Origin: Sodiomyces alkalinus F11
Taxonomy: Eukaryota; Ascomycota; Sordariomycetes; Glomerellales; Plectosphaerellaceae
DNA: 64,000 bases
Direction of reading: 5' to 3'
Assembly (NCBI RefSeq): GCF_003711515.1
Contig: NW_021167081.1
Span: forward strand, 2,323,170 to 2,387,169
Positions within the stretch are counted from its first letter, which is position 1. Each line of letters begins with the position of its first letter. Under the pieces are notes generated by a model, which saw only the letters and a program-made list of their open reading frames with translations, was not told where the DNA came from and searched no databases. Below, piece by piece: positions 36,474-47,656 of the stretch. Position numbers and translations under genes: made by a program.

Positions 36474-38077
36474 AACCGTTATATATTCGAACTTATAAAA
36501 TTATAAGCTTTAACGCTTATATAGAAGGAGGTCCGGGCCACTTCGCCCCGAGCCCACTAAGGGGCTAAAGGCAGGTTATAAAGACCTCGTATAACGAAAT
36601 CGATAAACACGTGTTATAACGCGTATAAAAAGCGGTAAGGATATATATCGCCCCTATTTATAATATAATCGCTAGCCTATAAGCGGCCTTTAAGAGGTCT
36701 TAACTTAACCCGTACCTTATACCCACCACGCACCTAACGCCTACCTTAGTTATCACGCCCTCGCCCTTACCTAGGCCCTTAGAGGCAGAGACTACTATAC
36801 CGATCCCGTCACTACCGCCGGCACCCACGCTCTTATACCGGGTATACTAGGTTACTATTCCCGTAAAATTTAGTGGAAAACGCACAGAATACGCCGCCTA
36901 GTCCTAGGCTATACGACTAAAACTTAAACTCGATAGCCTGCTATTTCGTGGTAATAAGGAGGCGTGGTATTTAAGTAACGCGTGCTTAGAGACTTAGCCT
37001 TAGTAGGTGGTTAGTACCTTTTTCGGTAACGGAGGTATAAATAGTAAATTTAACCTAGAAGAATTTATAGCCTACCTTAACCGTATATATAAGGACCGTA
37101 ACGAATAAGGCCGCGCTACTAATACCCTTAGAGCGATAAAGTAAAAACCTGACTAGCCGTTCACGCGCTTCCTACTAACCTTTAAAAGGAACCTAATATA
37201 AGTAAGAGGCTATAACTAGGTAGACTATATTAAGATATCGTTCCTCGATGGCGCCCTAAATAATAGGCTATATAATAGCCTAGTAGTAGCCGATCTCTCC
37301 GATACCTATACTAAGTAGGTCGATAAGGTATAAATAATCGCGTAGAGATAAAAGGGTATTAGTAAGTTATACCGGCCGATTGCCGTCGCCCGTAAACCGG
37401 CTAAGGATGCTAACGGCGATATTATTATAGGTAGAGTGAATAAGGTCGGTAAGTTAAAGGGGACCTAATAGAAACCTAACCACTACGCGAATATTATATA
37501 CTAGAATTACTAAAAGAAGGGCCACGTTTAACGGCACTATAAGAGTAAGAAGGATACAGTAGCCCGAATATCCCCTTAAGAGGAGGGATCCGAAGACGTT
37601 CCCGAAAATACCGAAGACTCAGAAAAAGAGTAGCTCTAGTACGAAATCGGGCACCGGAGCCGATAGCGTAAGACTAATACGAGTAGGAGGAGTGTAAACC
37701 GCTATTACGGAGTTAGTTAGTATTAATCTAAGTAAGAGTTAATAGTAGTAGGTTAATGAACGCTTTTATAGATACGGGTTATAACTACTATACCGCTATC
37801 AATAAGAAGTTTACTCGAAAAATACGCTTACTATTAATCGATAAGAAGAAACGACTACTTAATGGCTTCTCGGAGGAGACTAAACCGGCTAGTAAGGCCG
37901 GTATTATAGTCTTTACTCTAGATATACAGGGGTCTACTAAGCGCGTTTTCGGTATATAGTACTAAGTCCAGACTAGGACCTTTTCCTTAGGCTTTTATAG
38001 ATAGAATATAATAGTATAGTCCTCCACGCTAAGGAATAAAGGCTCTATTACGGAGTAGCCGATATCGATATCCGACT
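36474..38077 (+). pseudogene. Gypsy G5 gag and protease
   Basis: Fungal Ty3/Gypsy gag: VKFSGKRTEYAAQSQAIRLKL near 36862-36925, FNLEEFIAYLNRIYKDRNE near 37047-37105, LRAIKQKPDQPFTRFL-like near 37130-37175. The CCHC knuckle is at 37485-37545 as YQNYQKKGHVQRHYKSKK, its three Cys now Tyr. Protease follows at 37756-37959 (MNAFIDTGYNYYTAINKKFT), keeping the DTG active site and stop-free over 67 codons. The frame runs to about 38077, where Gypsy G4 was inserted; RT resumes at 45778. Gag stops are at Gln/Trp sites. The 5' LTR is lost. Confidence 0.85.
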
Positions 38078-38082
38078 CTAAG
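38078..38082. repeat. Target-site duplication CTAAG, left
   Basis: CTAAG just before the G4 LTR; the identical pentamer is at 45773-45777 just after the other LTR. Confidence 0.88.
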
Positions 38083-38650
38083 TATTACGATGGCTTTCGG
38101 TCCTCTATAGTATAGCGGACGATAAGGGACTAGCGTCGAGGTTTTAGTTTAAAATAAGAAGAGGATATTAACTAAAGAGCAGTACCTATCGTTCGTAGTG
38201 GTCTGGTCGTAGTTGCGTCGTAAAGACTAGGCGTCTTCTTCACAAGGTAGGTTTAAGCGTAGAATAGTAGTCCAGGTAAAGACTTAGATTAATCGATACC
38301 TTATTTTCTAGTAGAAGTAAGGCCTAGAATACTCTAGTATATATAGCTTATTATTTATTAGGTCCCTAGTGAATAACCCTATAACGTTTGCTCGATGTTT
38401 ACTTGTTATTCACTTCTCCGTTAGTGAATATTCGTGAAGTAGGTTACCCACCTAGGTGGCCCCTATAGCGCCCTGGCCTATACTTATTAGTGGTGCTAAT
38501 ATATCCTTCCTAGCGGGGTCACGTGCCGGAGCACGTGACTCCTCTTTCTAAGTTATCTTTTAGTTATATCCTAGTACGTTAACCGTCCTAGTACGTTATA
38601 TACTAATATATCCTTTATATTAGTATAGATTAGGCCCGTTAGCCGTAATA
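38083..38650 (-). repeat. G4 3' LTR
   Basis: 568 bp, direct repeat of 45205-45772. Plus-strand ends TATTACGA and CCGTAATA. It contains the inverted repeat CACGTGCCGGAGCACGTG at 38520-38537. Confidence 0.9.
38520..38537. promoter_or_regulatory. Paired CACGTG palindrome in G4 LTR
   Basis: Two CACGTG E-box hexamers in an 18-bp near-palindrome (CACGTGCCGGAGCACGTG); the other LTR has it at 45642-45659 with one half changed. It lies in the LTR where bHLH factors could bind; this role is inferred. Confidence 0.35.
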
Positions 38651-38815
38651 TTACCTCCTCCCTTCTAAGCGCTATCCTAGCGGTTGTATAAGTAGGCCGA
38701 CCACCCCTAGGTTCGTCGTTTTCCCTTATTTTTTCTTCTCTTCTTCTATAGCTAACTATTATATCTAACCGTGTGCAGAAACGTTCTGCTAAATCCGCCA
38801 CTTCCTATTCCTCTC

Positions 38816-39444
38816 TTAACCGAGTTCGAACTTCCGCTTTTATCGCCGATTAGGGTTTCGAGGTTTCGCCTTATTCGCGTTATTTCGACCGGTCGATTCC
38901 TTATTTCGTCCTAGACGGTATCGGGCGCTGCTCGTCTTATTATTCTATCGGTCGTTGCTGTGACTCTTCGCGGGCTCCTATATCTTCTAGTGGGTTACCT
39001 CCCTCGCCCTCCTCCACTCCTTTCCTAACCGTGTGTGTTTTAGTTAGCCGTATCCACAACGAACTCCGTCGTCTTAAGCGTGAGGAGGAGTAGGCGGAGG
39101 AGGTTTTAGTGGCCTATCCTTAAGAGCTCGAGGCCGCTAAGGCCCGTGCTCGATAGGAAATAAATAAGGCCTTAGCCCGTTTGCTTCGCCTTCGAAAGAT
39201 ACGCCGATTATTTTATAAGAAAGAGGTTAAGATAGTATATAAGAACCTTACGAGCGTGGAAGAGCTTAAGGAGTTAGAACGGAAGGAAGCCGAGGTCCGT
39301 TATACGGAGTCGGAGGCTATATTAGCTATATAGACGGCTAGTACGGTTAACGTGATTAATTAGAATTAAATTATAGCGTAGAATATAGGTGATCTTTCGG
39401 ATATTGATTTTACGTAGACCGCGGCGTCCGGTCCTAGGTCCTGA
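38816..39444 (+). pseudogene. Antisense coiled-coil ORF in G4 3' region
   Basis: On the strand opposite to gag-pol, a frame of about 200 codons ends at TGA 39442-39444. It reads VSRIHNELRRLKREEE near 39040-39093, ELEAAKARAR at 39127-39156, EINKALARLLRLRKIRRLFYK at 39160-39220, then VEELKELERKEAEVR near 39260-39300, and ends with an acidic tail (IGDLSDIDFT). Internal stops are all TAG/TAA at Gln-type positions, the same decay as the sense ORFs, so it was once coding. The Arg/Leu heptads point to a coiled coil. From memory, similar small proteins with an LARLLRLRKQ motif accompany fungal Gypsy elements; the function is unknown. Confidence 0.65.
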
Positions 39445-39699
39445 TAGTGTTTTATCAGTATTGCTTTAGGAGTTACTTATAATAGATTAGGTTTTCTTTA
39501 GGTTCCTATATATTATCGCCGTGGTCGTAGTTTTTCCACTTAATAAAATATTCGGTACTGTCTAGCGTCTCTTAGTCGAGGATTCGTTCTGCTTTATATA
39601 TATCGTTAGTGTCGACCACGATCGTGTCTTATATTATTTTTATATTTGTTAGTGCTAGTTTAAGTAGTGAAATATAGAAATTATTATATATCCTTATTA

Positions 39700-42600
39700 T
39701 CGGAGGTAGTAATAGGATATAGTTTATATCTGATTTTTTCTCTAGGATTTTAAATAGTCCTAGCTTTTTAAAATCTAATTTATCGCTTAGTCGTTATATT
39801 TTAATATTGTTACGAATAAGGTAGACGCGGTCCTCCCTTAAAAGGGTTAGTCCCTTAATCCTTAATTAATTCGCGTACTTACTTATTCGTGTTCTAACTA
39901 TCTCTAGGTCGGTTCGTAGTTCTTCGTGTAGTTTTTTTATACTTTTAACTATTTTTGTTGCTTTTAGCGTATCTAGTCCTTTTAAAGGTTTCCTAATACT
40001 ATCGGATTATATCTGTAGTTTACTTCGAACGGTATTTTCCTTATTCACTCGTTTAATAAGCTATTATATATAAATTATATAAGCGGTGGGTACTATACCT
40101 AATTATCTTACTCGTATCCTATATAGTATTATAGGTATTATTCTAGGATTTGGTTTATGATTTCGGTTTATCCGTCGGTTATAGGGTGAAATGCTATTAA
40201 GTACTTATATTTCGCCCCTAGCTAGCTCACGACTACTTTCTAGAAGTTACCAGTAAATAATTTATCTTTATCTATAATAATCTTATATAGTATACCGTGA
40301 TCCCGGATTAAGCAGTTAAGAAAGATACTAGTTAGTTCCTCTACTATAGTGTTTTTAATATATAGAATATAAAGAGTACACTTCGTAAATCGGTCGACGA
40401 TTACGAATACGCTATTATAGGCGATTCTTATTACCGGATCTTTAAATATCGGAAATCCTGTCACGAAGTCTATTATAATCGATTCCTAAGGTCTATTTAC
40501 TACTAGTAGTGGCTTTAATAGTCTATAAGGTTTATATCGGCTGCTCTCTGCTTTCTAGTAAATATCGTAGTTACGAATAAAGTCCCTGACTCGTTGTTTA
40601 GTTCCTATATAGCCGTATTATTATTATAATCGGCGGTAGGTCTTATAAACTCCTTAATATCTATATATTAGCGAGGCGTGTACTTCTTTAAACGTGGTAA
40701 TAATTATCCGATTAATGCTATTTATTCCTTTATTTTTAAGGGTAAGAGCTTCTCCTTCCTATTAGAGTATAGCTTATAGTTTAGGTGCTTTATTAGATAT
40801 TCCTAGTTAGCTAAGTGTATCTACGCGACTATTTTCGCTTCCTTTTATATATTAAATATAGAAGTTAAATTCGGATAGGAATTCTGCCTATCGGATCTGC
40901 TGTTTATTAAGACCCTTAGTAGTAGTGAATTATATAAGGTTCTTATAATCCGTGTAGACCTATACCGGGTATTTCATTCCTGATAGATACGGTCTCTATT
41001 CCTTAAAGGCTTCGATAATAGCTATTAGCTCTTTATCGTGGATCTAATAGTTAAGTTCTGGTCTACTGAGTTTTTTAGATATAAAGGCTATAGGATATAG
41101 TCTTCCTTCTACGTCTTATTACCCGAGTTATACTCTTAGAGCCTAGTCGGATACGTTTATTTTAAGTTTATATACTTTATCGGGGTCTAGTATTACTAAG
41201 ATAGGTTCGCTAGTAACTCTTCCTTTAAGGGCTTAGAATACTTCTTCTATTCTTTTATTCTAGTTAAAGTCGAGTCCTTTTTTAGTTATTTTAGTTAAGG
41301 GGTTAGTAATCTTACTATAGTCCTTAATAAATCGTCGATAGTAGTTAACGACTTCGAGGAAAGACTAAATATCGCGAACGTTTTACGGCTATAGCCACTT
41401 AAAGACGTATTAGATTTTCGCCTTATCTATAGAGATTTCGTTAGGTCGTATCGTATACCCTAAAAAGTTAACTTCTTACGTGTTAAATTATACCTTTTCT
41501 GGTTTAATTAGTAGGTCGGCGTTTTATAGGAGTTATAGGATTATATGAACGTGTTATTAGTGTTCTTCGAGTGTTTGAGAGAAGATAAGGATATTATCCA
41601 GGTATACTATAACGAAGTAGTCTAGATACTTCCTTAGGATATCGTTAATAAGCGTTTAGAACGATACTGGCGTATTTATTAATCTAAAGGGTATAATAAG
41701 GTACTCGAAATATCCTCGTTTTATTTAGAATACTATTTTCTACTCTTCTCCTTTCTTAATCCTGATTAAGTTATAGGCTCCTTTTAAGTTAAGTGCTATG
41801 AACTATTATACTCTAACTAGCTAATCTCGTATCTCCGAGATAAAAGGTAGTGGGTAGCGGTTCTTAATAGTTATATTATTAAGTTATTAATAGTCGATAT
41901 ATAGTCGTAGTTTACCTTTTTTCTTTTGTAAAAATAGGATAAGGTATCCTGCCGGTAACTATAATACTCTAATATAGCCTTTTACTAGTATTTCTTTAAG
42001 ATATTCTTCTAAGGTATCTAATTCCTTTTAATTTAGTCCGTAGATTAGAAAGAATTTCGGGTATATACCCTCTTTAAGGGGTATCTTATAATCGTAGTAT
42101 CGATATTTCGGTAATCTAGTCTTTAGATTTTCGGTAAATAGCTTCCCGTATTGACGGTATTCTAGTAATACCTTAGCGAGTCTATCGTGATCGCCTTCCG
42201 CGAGTCCTTTCTCTACTTAGATAATCTAATAGATTCCTTTAATAATATTTATTACGCGTCGGTTATTATACCGTTATTACTATCTTAAAGTCTTTCGTAC
42301 TTCCTTCGCCTTAGTCCCTGACTTTTAGCGGCTATCTAAGTCTCTTTAAGGCTCCTTCGTCGGTAATTCTTCCTGCTATTTTTAACGGATATCGGGATCG
42401 GGTAAGGTTTCCTTCGTGGTCTTCTGCTTACTCTCTAATCTCCACTAAAGCTAGCCGAGCTTCTAGTCTATATCGGGATTCTACTCGTTAAACTATAGCT
42501 TACTAAGGATAACGCCCTTATAGCCTATATCGTATACGTCGAACTTTATTATTTTAGTCTTATTCTGAATTTTTCTGAATTTTAACCTAAAGGTATATAG

Positions 42601-42900
42601 TCTCTTAGCTAATAATAACTTCTTCTAAGGACTAGTTCTTTCCCGTATACGGAGTAATTTTATACTTGTCTTCTAGGTATTTCCTAACCCAGGGTATAAA
42701 GAACTTTCTTATAGCGGCTAGTAAAATAAAGTTTCCTATAACGCCTATATCTAATAGTACGTTTATCTTATATTTATCGAGTCGTATTCTAATATAATAA
42801 TACCCTATACTACTATATATTATAGAGTATATTTATCGAGTGCCTCTCGCGTACTCCTTACGATAGTATACTCTTAGTTTTTTACCCGTTTAGCTTAGTA
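39700..42900 (-). pseudogene. G4 pol: protease, RT, RNase H, integrase
   Basis: Minus strand. Protease near 42782-42715 reads VLLDIGVIGNFILLA (expected DTG, now DIG). RT: LRLYIDYQQLNNITIKNRYPL near 41910-41850, active site VIVYLDNILIFS near 41622-41588 (second Asp to Asn). RNase H: PELNYQIHDKELIAIIEAF near 41065-41010. Integrase: zinc domain near 40690-40560, core ESIIIDFVTGFPIFKDP near 40490-40440 (Asp kept), then IIIDKDKLFTGNF near 40278-40240 and FHPITDGQTEIINQ near 40200-40155 with Glu kept. A 74-codon stretch (40240-40464) is stop-free. Elsewhere Gln/Trp codons are stops. The element is dead but well preserved in layout. Confidence 0.88.
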
Positions 42901-43499
42901 TTCGAGGGGTGTTTTTTTATCTAAGAACCTATACTAGATTAAGAGCTATTTTATTTATTATAGGCGTTTATCGAGGGCCTAGAAGCGTGATTCCTAAGCT
43001 TCTTAGTCTTATTCTAGTTATCGGATTTTCTTAGTAGCGTATACTATATAGTTAGTAGTTTTATATTCGTCTAACCGGTATTCGTAGTAGTTATATCTAG
43101 GTGGTTAGAGGCGAATCTCGCGTCCTTTATCCTTAGTCTCCGTGATAACCTAGTCGTTATATTATCTTTTTAAATAGACTCTATTTTCTAGGGTTCGTTC
43201 TTTATTCCGTGGCTAGAAGTTATTAGCCTATTTACGTTTCTTATATATAGGGTATATATCCTCGATATAATTTGCCTAAAGGATTAAGCTATAGCCTAGA
43301 TAGTTAGCGTGTATTATCTATCCTTTCTTATACGTTTAGTACTTAGGTAGTTAATTATCCGATCCTTATAGGCTTATTATTAAGCTGGTAAAAGTATCTC
43401 GGTCTTCCTAAGTATAGTAAGGTCACTAATATAAAGTTTATTATTATTCTTCGCTAGTATTCGTAGGTGCTTTACAGTAAGCGTTATTAAAGCTAGGTT

Positions 43500-45190
43500 T
43501 AGTAAAACGGACTTAGTAAGTTTATCTAAAGGGTTCTTCCACGAGCTAATCGAGTATCTGTAGCTAGATAGTTTCGTCTTCGATTAGGTCGGCCGTTTCT
43601 ATAAGTTAATACCGGAAGTTCGTGTTATTATCCGGAACTCCGTTAGACTCCGTTTCCTAATCTTACTCTTTAAGTTTAGCGATTTCCTCCTATACGTAAC
43701 GTGTATAATCTTCTTTCTTAAGTTAGTGTTTCTCTTCGGGAGTAAGTCCTACTTCCTAGAAGGCGCTAAAGCCTCCACTACTAATATTCGTGTGGACTTC
43801 CTATTTCCTCTAGATCTCTAAGATCTATTTCTATCTTCTAGCTTCTTCTTTCGCCTATCCGTGTTCTTAAAGGATTTCTACGGTGGTTTATAAAGCTAGT
43901 CTATTATTATCCTAATCAGGGATTTTAAGGCTATAGTCGTTATCGTACTCGTTATTAGATACTATAGCGAGTATCTTCTAGGGTCTTTTAGGGTAATATC
44001 TAGCTCCGTCCTTCTCTAATTAGTATACTAGATAATAGTTATCGTAGCAGGTTATCTAATAGAGGTTAGTGTGTGGTATTTTATCCTTATAAATTTCTAG
44101 GTATCCGATAGCGTTAATTTCCTTCTGGGTTTTCTCTTTTCCGATTATATTAGCCTATTATTATAATCGTTCTCGCTTAGGCTATTAGTAATTACGCGCG
44201 AAGTAGCCTATTTTATCGTAATTATAGTATTTAACTTTACTTATGTCTTTCCTGCCCTGCTTATTATTCTATCGGTTAATATTATCGAGCTTTATAGAAT
44301 TACTATAGTATCTATATAAGGTGCTCCCGAATTAGCGTGGGTATAGCTTCCTATTAGTCTTAGCTTAGTTCCTCCTATAATAAGTAATATATATCGTGGT
44401 ATTCGAGTTCTGGCGTTTCTCTATTCGTTATTTAAATTATCGGTTATCGATCCGAATAGCTATGGCTATAAACGTGCTAAAATCTTCCGGGCGGTTAAGT
44501 TTATATAGCTTATCCTTAACTTCGTCTTTAAGTCCACGATAGTATTAGTCTATAAGGGGTTTATTATTATAGTTAAGCTTTAAGGCGATTTATTAGAACT
44601 TAGCGGTATAATCGGCTACTAACTTAGTCTATTAAAGCTTTTTAAGTCGTTAGACAGTAACCCTTTTCTTATCGGGTTACCTAAAGATACCGCCGAGTCG
44701 CTAAGTAAAGACCTCGAAATCGCCGAAAATAGCCGTAGTATCGTCCTCCCTCTTAGTAGAATTATTAAGGTGCTCTAGATAGTCCCTGTGGATAGGCTTA
44801 AACTATCCATAGGCGTTTTCCGTGAGGAGTACTATAGCGTAGAGAACCTTCGCCTCCTCCGTGTTAAGAGTGTCCCCATAGAATAAGAAATACCTACGGA
44901 GATAGGTTAGGAAGCCTTATAGCTATCCTCGAGTCCTATCGTACTTAGATAGCTCTAGGTATTTATATCTTAGGTTACTAGGACGTAGTGCCTTAATCTA
45001 AGCTCGGAGTTACTGGTTCTCTCGGTGGAGTTACGTAATTTAATTACATATAGCTTATATTAGGTCGGCGGCCGCGGTGGCCGTCGTCCTAGCATTATTA
45101 GTAGCGTTACCCGTGGTATTAGCGTTATTCGATATATCGTTCTTATCAAGAGAGTACTGCTTATTAGGTGTTAAGGTCTACTTACTAAAC
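43500..45190 (-). pseudogene. G4 gag
   Basis: Minus strand just inside the 5' LTR. LIQAICNQITQLHRENQQLRA near 45065-45005 is a coiled-coil start. The capsid-like body follows: QGFLTYLRRYFLFYGD near 44930-44880, KKLQQTKLVADYTAKFQQIALK near 44645-44575, LIDQYYRGLKDEVKDKLY near 44555-44500. A CCHC knuckle lies at about 44235-44180 as YYNYDKIGYFARNY, with Cys and His now Tyr. This matches retrotransposon gag (RNA-packaging capsid protein) in order and length. No ATG is certain because of decay. Confidence 0.83.
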
Positions 45191-45204
45191 AGGATCGATT
45201 AAAA

Positions 45205-45772
45205 TATTACGACGGCTTCCGGTCCTTTATAGTATAGCGGACGATAGGGGACTAGCGTTAAGGTTTTAGTTTAAAATAAGAAGAGGATATTAACTAAAGA
45301 GTAATAACTATCGTTCGTAGTAGTCTAGTCGTAGTTATATCGTAAAGACTAGGCGTTTTCTTTATAAGGTAGGTTTAAGTGTAGAATAGTAGTCTAGGTA
45401 AAGACTTAGATTAATCGATACCTTATTCTCTAGTAGAAGTAAGGCCTAGAATACTCTGGTATATATAGCTTATTACTTACTAGGGCCCTGGTGAATAACC
45501 CTATAACGTTCACTCGATATTCATTCGATATTTACCTCTCCGTTAGTGAATATTCGTGAAGTAGGTTGCCTACCTAGGTGGCCCCTATAGCGCCCTGGCC
45601 TATACTTATTAGTGGTACTAATATATCCTTCCCAGCGGGGTCACGTGCCGGAGCACGTCACTCCTCTTCCTGAGTTATCTTTTAGTTACGTCCTGGTACG
45701 TTAACCGTCCTAGTACGTTATATACCAGTGTATCCTTTATGTTAGTGTATGTTAGGCCCGTTGGCCGTAACA
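45205..45772 (-). repeat. G4 5' LTR
   Basis: 568 bp; plus-strand ends TATTACGA and GCCGTAACA (unmutated CA at 45771-45772). Direct repeat of 38083-38650. Confidence 0.9.
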
Positions 45773-45777
45773 CTAAG
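45773..45777. repeat. Target-site duplication CTAAG, right
   Basis: Partner of 38078-38082. Confidence 0.88.
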
Positions 45778-47441
45778 ACGAAAAGGAGCCGAAGGTAGTA
45801 TAAGAGATCCGTGCTATAGTATTAATAATAGGGTCTATATTCGCGGGACTATATAGACGATTACGGTATTAAAGGGGAAAAGGATAGGAAAAGGGTTTAT
45901 AGGCTATATCGTTAAAAGATATCGAAAAGGCCCTAAGTGTAAAGGAATTAGTCGACCCGCGAGGATATATCCCTAAGAGTATTATATAAGAGTTTGGCGA
46001 CTTATTCGCGCCCTTATACTTTATACGCTTACCCCTGTACTGACCTAGCGCCGACTATAAGGTCTACTTATAAAAGCATAGCAGTAGTAACGAATAAGCC
46101 TTACTATAGGGCCCGCTCTATAATATATTACGTAAAGAGATCCTTATATTACGAAAGATAATAACGGATTTAATAGATAAGGGATTTATTTGTATAAGTA
46201 CCTTAGCTACCGCCGTGCCCGTACTACTTATAAGGAAGCTAGGAGGCGGCCTCTGATTTTATTATAATTACGGCGCTCTAAATACGATTACTTAGCGAAA
46301 TCGCTACCTACTTCCCTTATCTATAAAGACCCTATATAACCTAGCTAAGGCAAAGTGGCTTCTTGAGCTAAGTATCGTCGCCGCCTTCTATAAGATACGG
46401 ATAGCACTTTGGCACGAGTATATGACCGTATTCCGTACTCGGTTTAGACTATTCGAGTAGCTAATATACCCTTTTAGGTTGACCGGCGCGCCTATAACAT
46501 TCTAGCGATATATTAACTTATCGTTACGGGAGTTCCTTAACTATTTTATCTCCGTGTATATAGATAACGTCCTAATCTACTTAAACGGATTTTATAAGGA
46601 TTATAAGGAGAAGGTATAGCGAGTGCTTTATACCCTTATAGACGCTAGGCTAAACCTTAACCCGAAGAAGTGCGAGCTTAGCGTTAAGACGGTGAAATAC
46701 TTAAGGTTTATCGTTATAGCGGAAAAAGAAGTATCTTATACCCCCGAGAAACTTAAAGCTATTATAGGATAGGAAGCCCTAGTCTCCGCGATTAAAGTAC
46801 GAAGTTTCCTAGGGTTCGCTAGCTTCTATAGAATATTTATCCGTGACTTCATAGCTATTACGGCGCTACTTATAGCCCTAATAAAGAAGAACGCCCTATT
46901 CTATTAGGGGCCCCTATAAGAGGCAGCCTTTAAGGAACTATAGTAGAAGTTATAGGAAGAGCCTTACTTATAATAATAGTAACCCGGAAGAAAGACCTGG
47001 CAAGAAACGGATTATTTAGGGTTTATATTAGGTAGCGTATTCTTATAGGAAGACGAATAAGGATATAGGTACGTTATTATACACTATTCACGCTAACTTA
47101 ACTCCGCTAAGTATAACTACCCGATTCACGATAAGGACATACTAGCGATTGTAAACTATTTATAGGTTTAGAAAGCCGAGCTTATAGGTAGCGGCCGGTT
47201 CTAGATTTACTCCGATTATAAGGCGTTTAAATACTTTATAACTAAAAGGGCCCTAACTAAGTGCTAGAGTCGTTAGGTAGCTAAACTCGCCTAGTATAAC
47301 TTCGTATTAGAGTATAAGCGAAGGGCCGATAATATCGCGGCCAATACGCTCTTACGTTAAGAGTAGGATATACCTAAGGATTCTTCCGATATCCGAGAGT
47401 AAAGGAGCTATATCTAGATAATCCCCGATATGGCTATCTCC
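45778..47441 (+). pseudogene. Gypsy G5 RT and RNase H
   Basis: Continuation of G5 after the G4 insertion. YIPKSIIQEFGDLFAP near 45970-46015 leads into RT. LIDKGFICISTLATAVPVLL near 46175-46230, FRTRFRLFEQLIYPF near 46430-46475, active site ISVYIDNVLIYL near 46551-46585 (second Asp to Asn), LNLNPKKCELSVKTVKYL near 46651-46705. RNase H: WQETDYLGFILGSVF near 46998-47045 and YNYPIHDKDILAIVNYL near 47112-47165; LAQYNFVLEYKRRADNIAANTL ends the module near 47350. The integrase is absent: the frame runs into the G1 LTR at 47442. Stops are of RIP type. Confidence 0.87.
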
Positions 47442-47656
47442 CTGTGAACGACTGGTTATAGGTCGTGGCACTAAGTGAGGTCGTAATAATAGATTATCTA
47501 GAACTAAGGAAGGAAGAAGGAAAAGGAGAAAAGTCTATAGCGCTAGGCTAGTTATAAGGTAGCGATGACTTAGCAATATAGGTCCGTTAACTAAGCACGT
47601 AGTTAGGAAGATCCGGAGTATAGCCGGATCCTCTATATCGGGGTTAACCCGTAATA
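47442..47656 (+). repeat. G1 LTR (5')
   Basis: 215 bp from TGTGAACGACTGG to GGGGTTAACCCGTAATA, with the GATCCGG...CCGGATC hairpin near the end. It interrupts G5. Confidence 0.85.

Larger units (their letters stand above)
38083..45772 (-). mobile_element. Complete Gypsy element G4
   Basis: 7.69 kb bounded by two 568-bp direct LTRs with TGTTACG...CGTAACA-type ends and a perfect 5-bp target-site duplication CTAAG. All coding domains are present on the minus strand in Ty3/Gypsy order: gag, protease, RT, RNase H, integrase. An antisense ORF lies in the 3' region. A polypurine tract (CTCCTCCCTTC on plus, 38655-38665) adjoins the 3' LTR. It is inserted in Gypsy G5, whose protease and RT are separated by it. 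LTR differences are mostly transition-type, as RIP gives, so LTR divergence cannot be read as age. Confidence 0.92.

Noticed and set aside
38571..38801. 76-codon minus ORF at the G4 3' end
   Set aside because: Spans the LTR boundary and lies opposite the start of the antisense ORF; no integrase or chromodomain feature seen.
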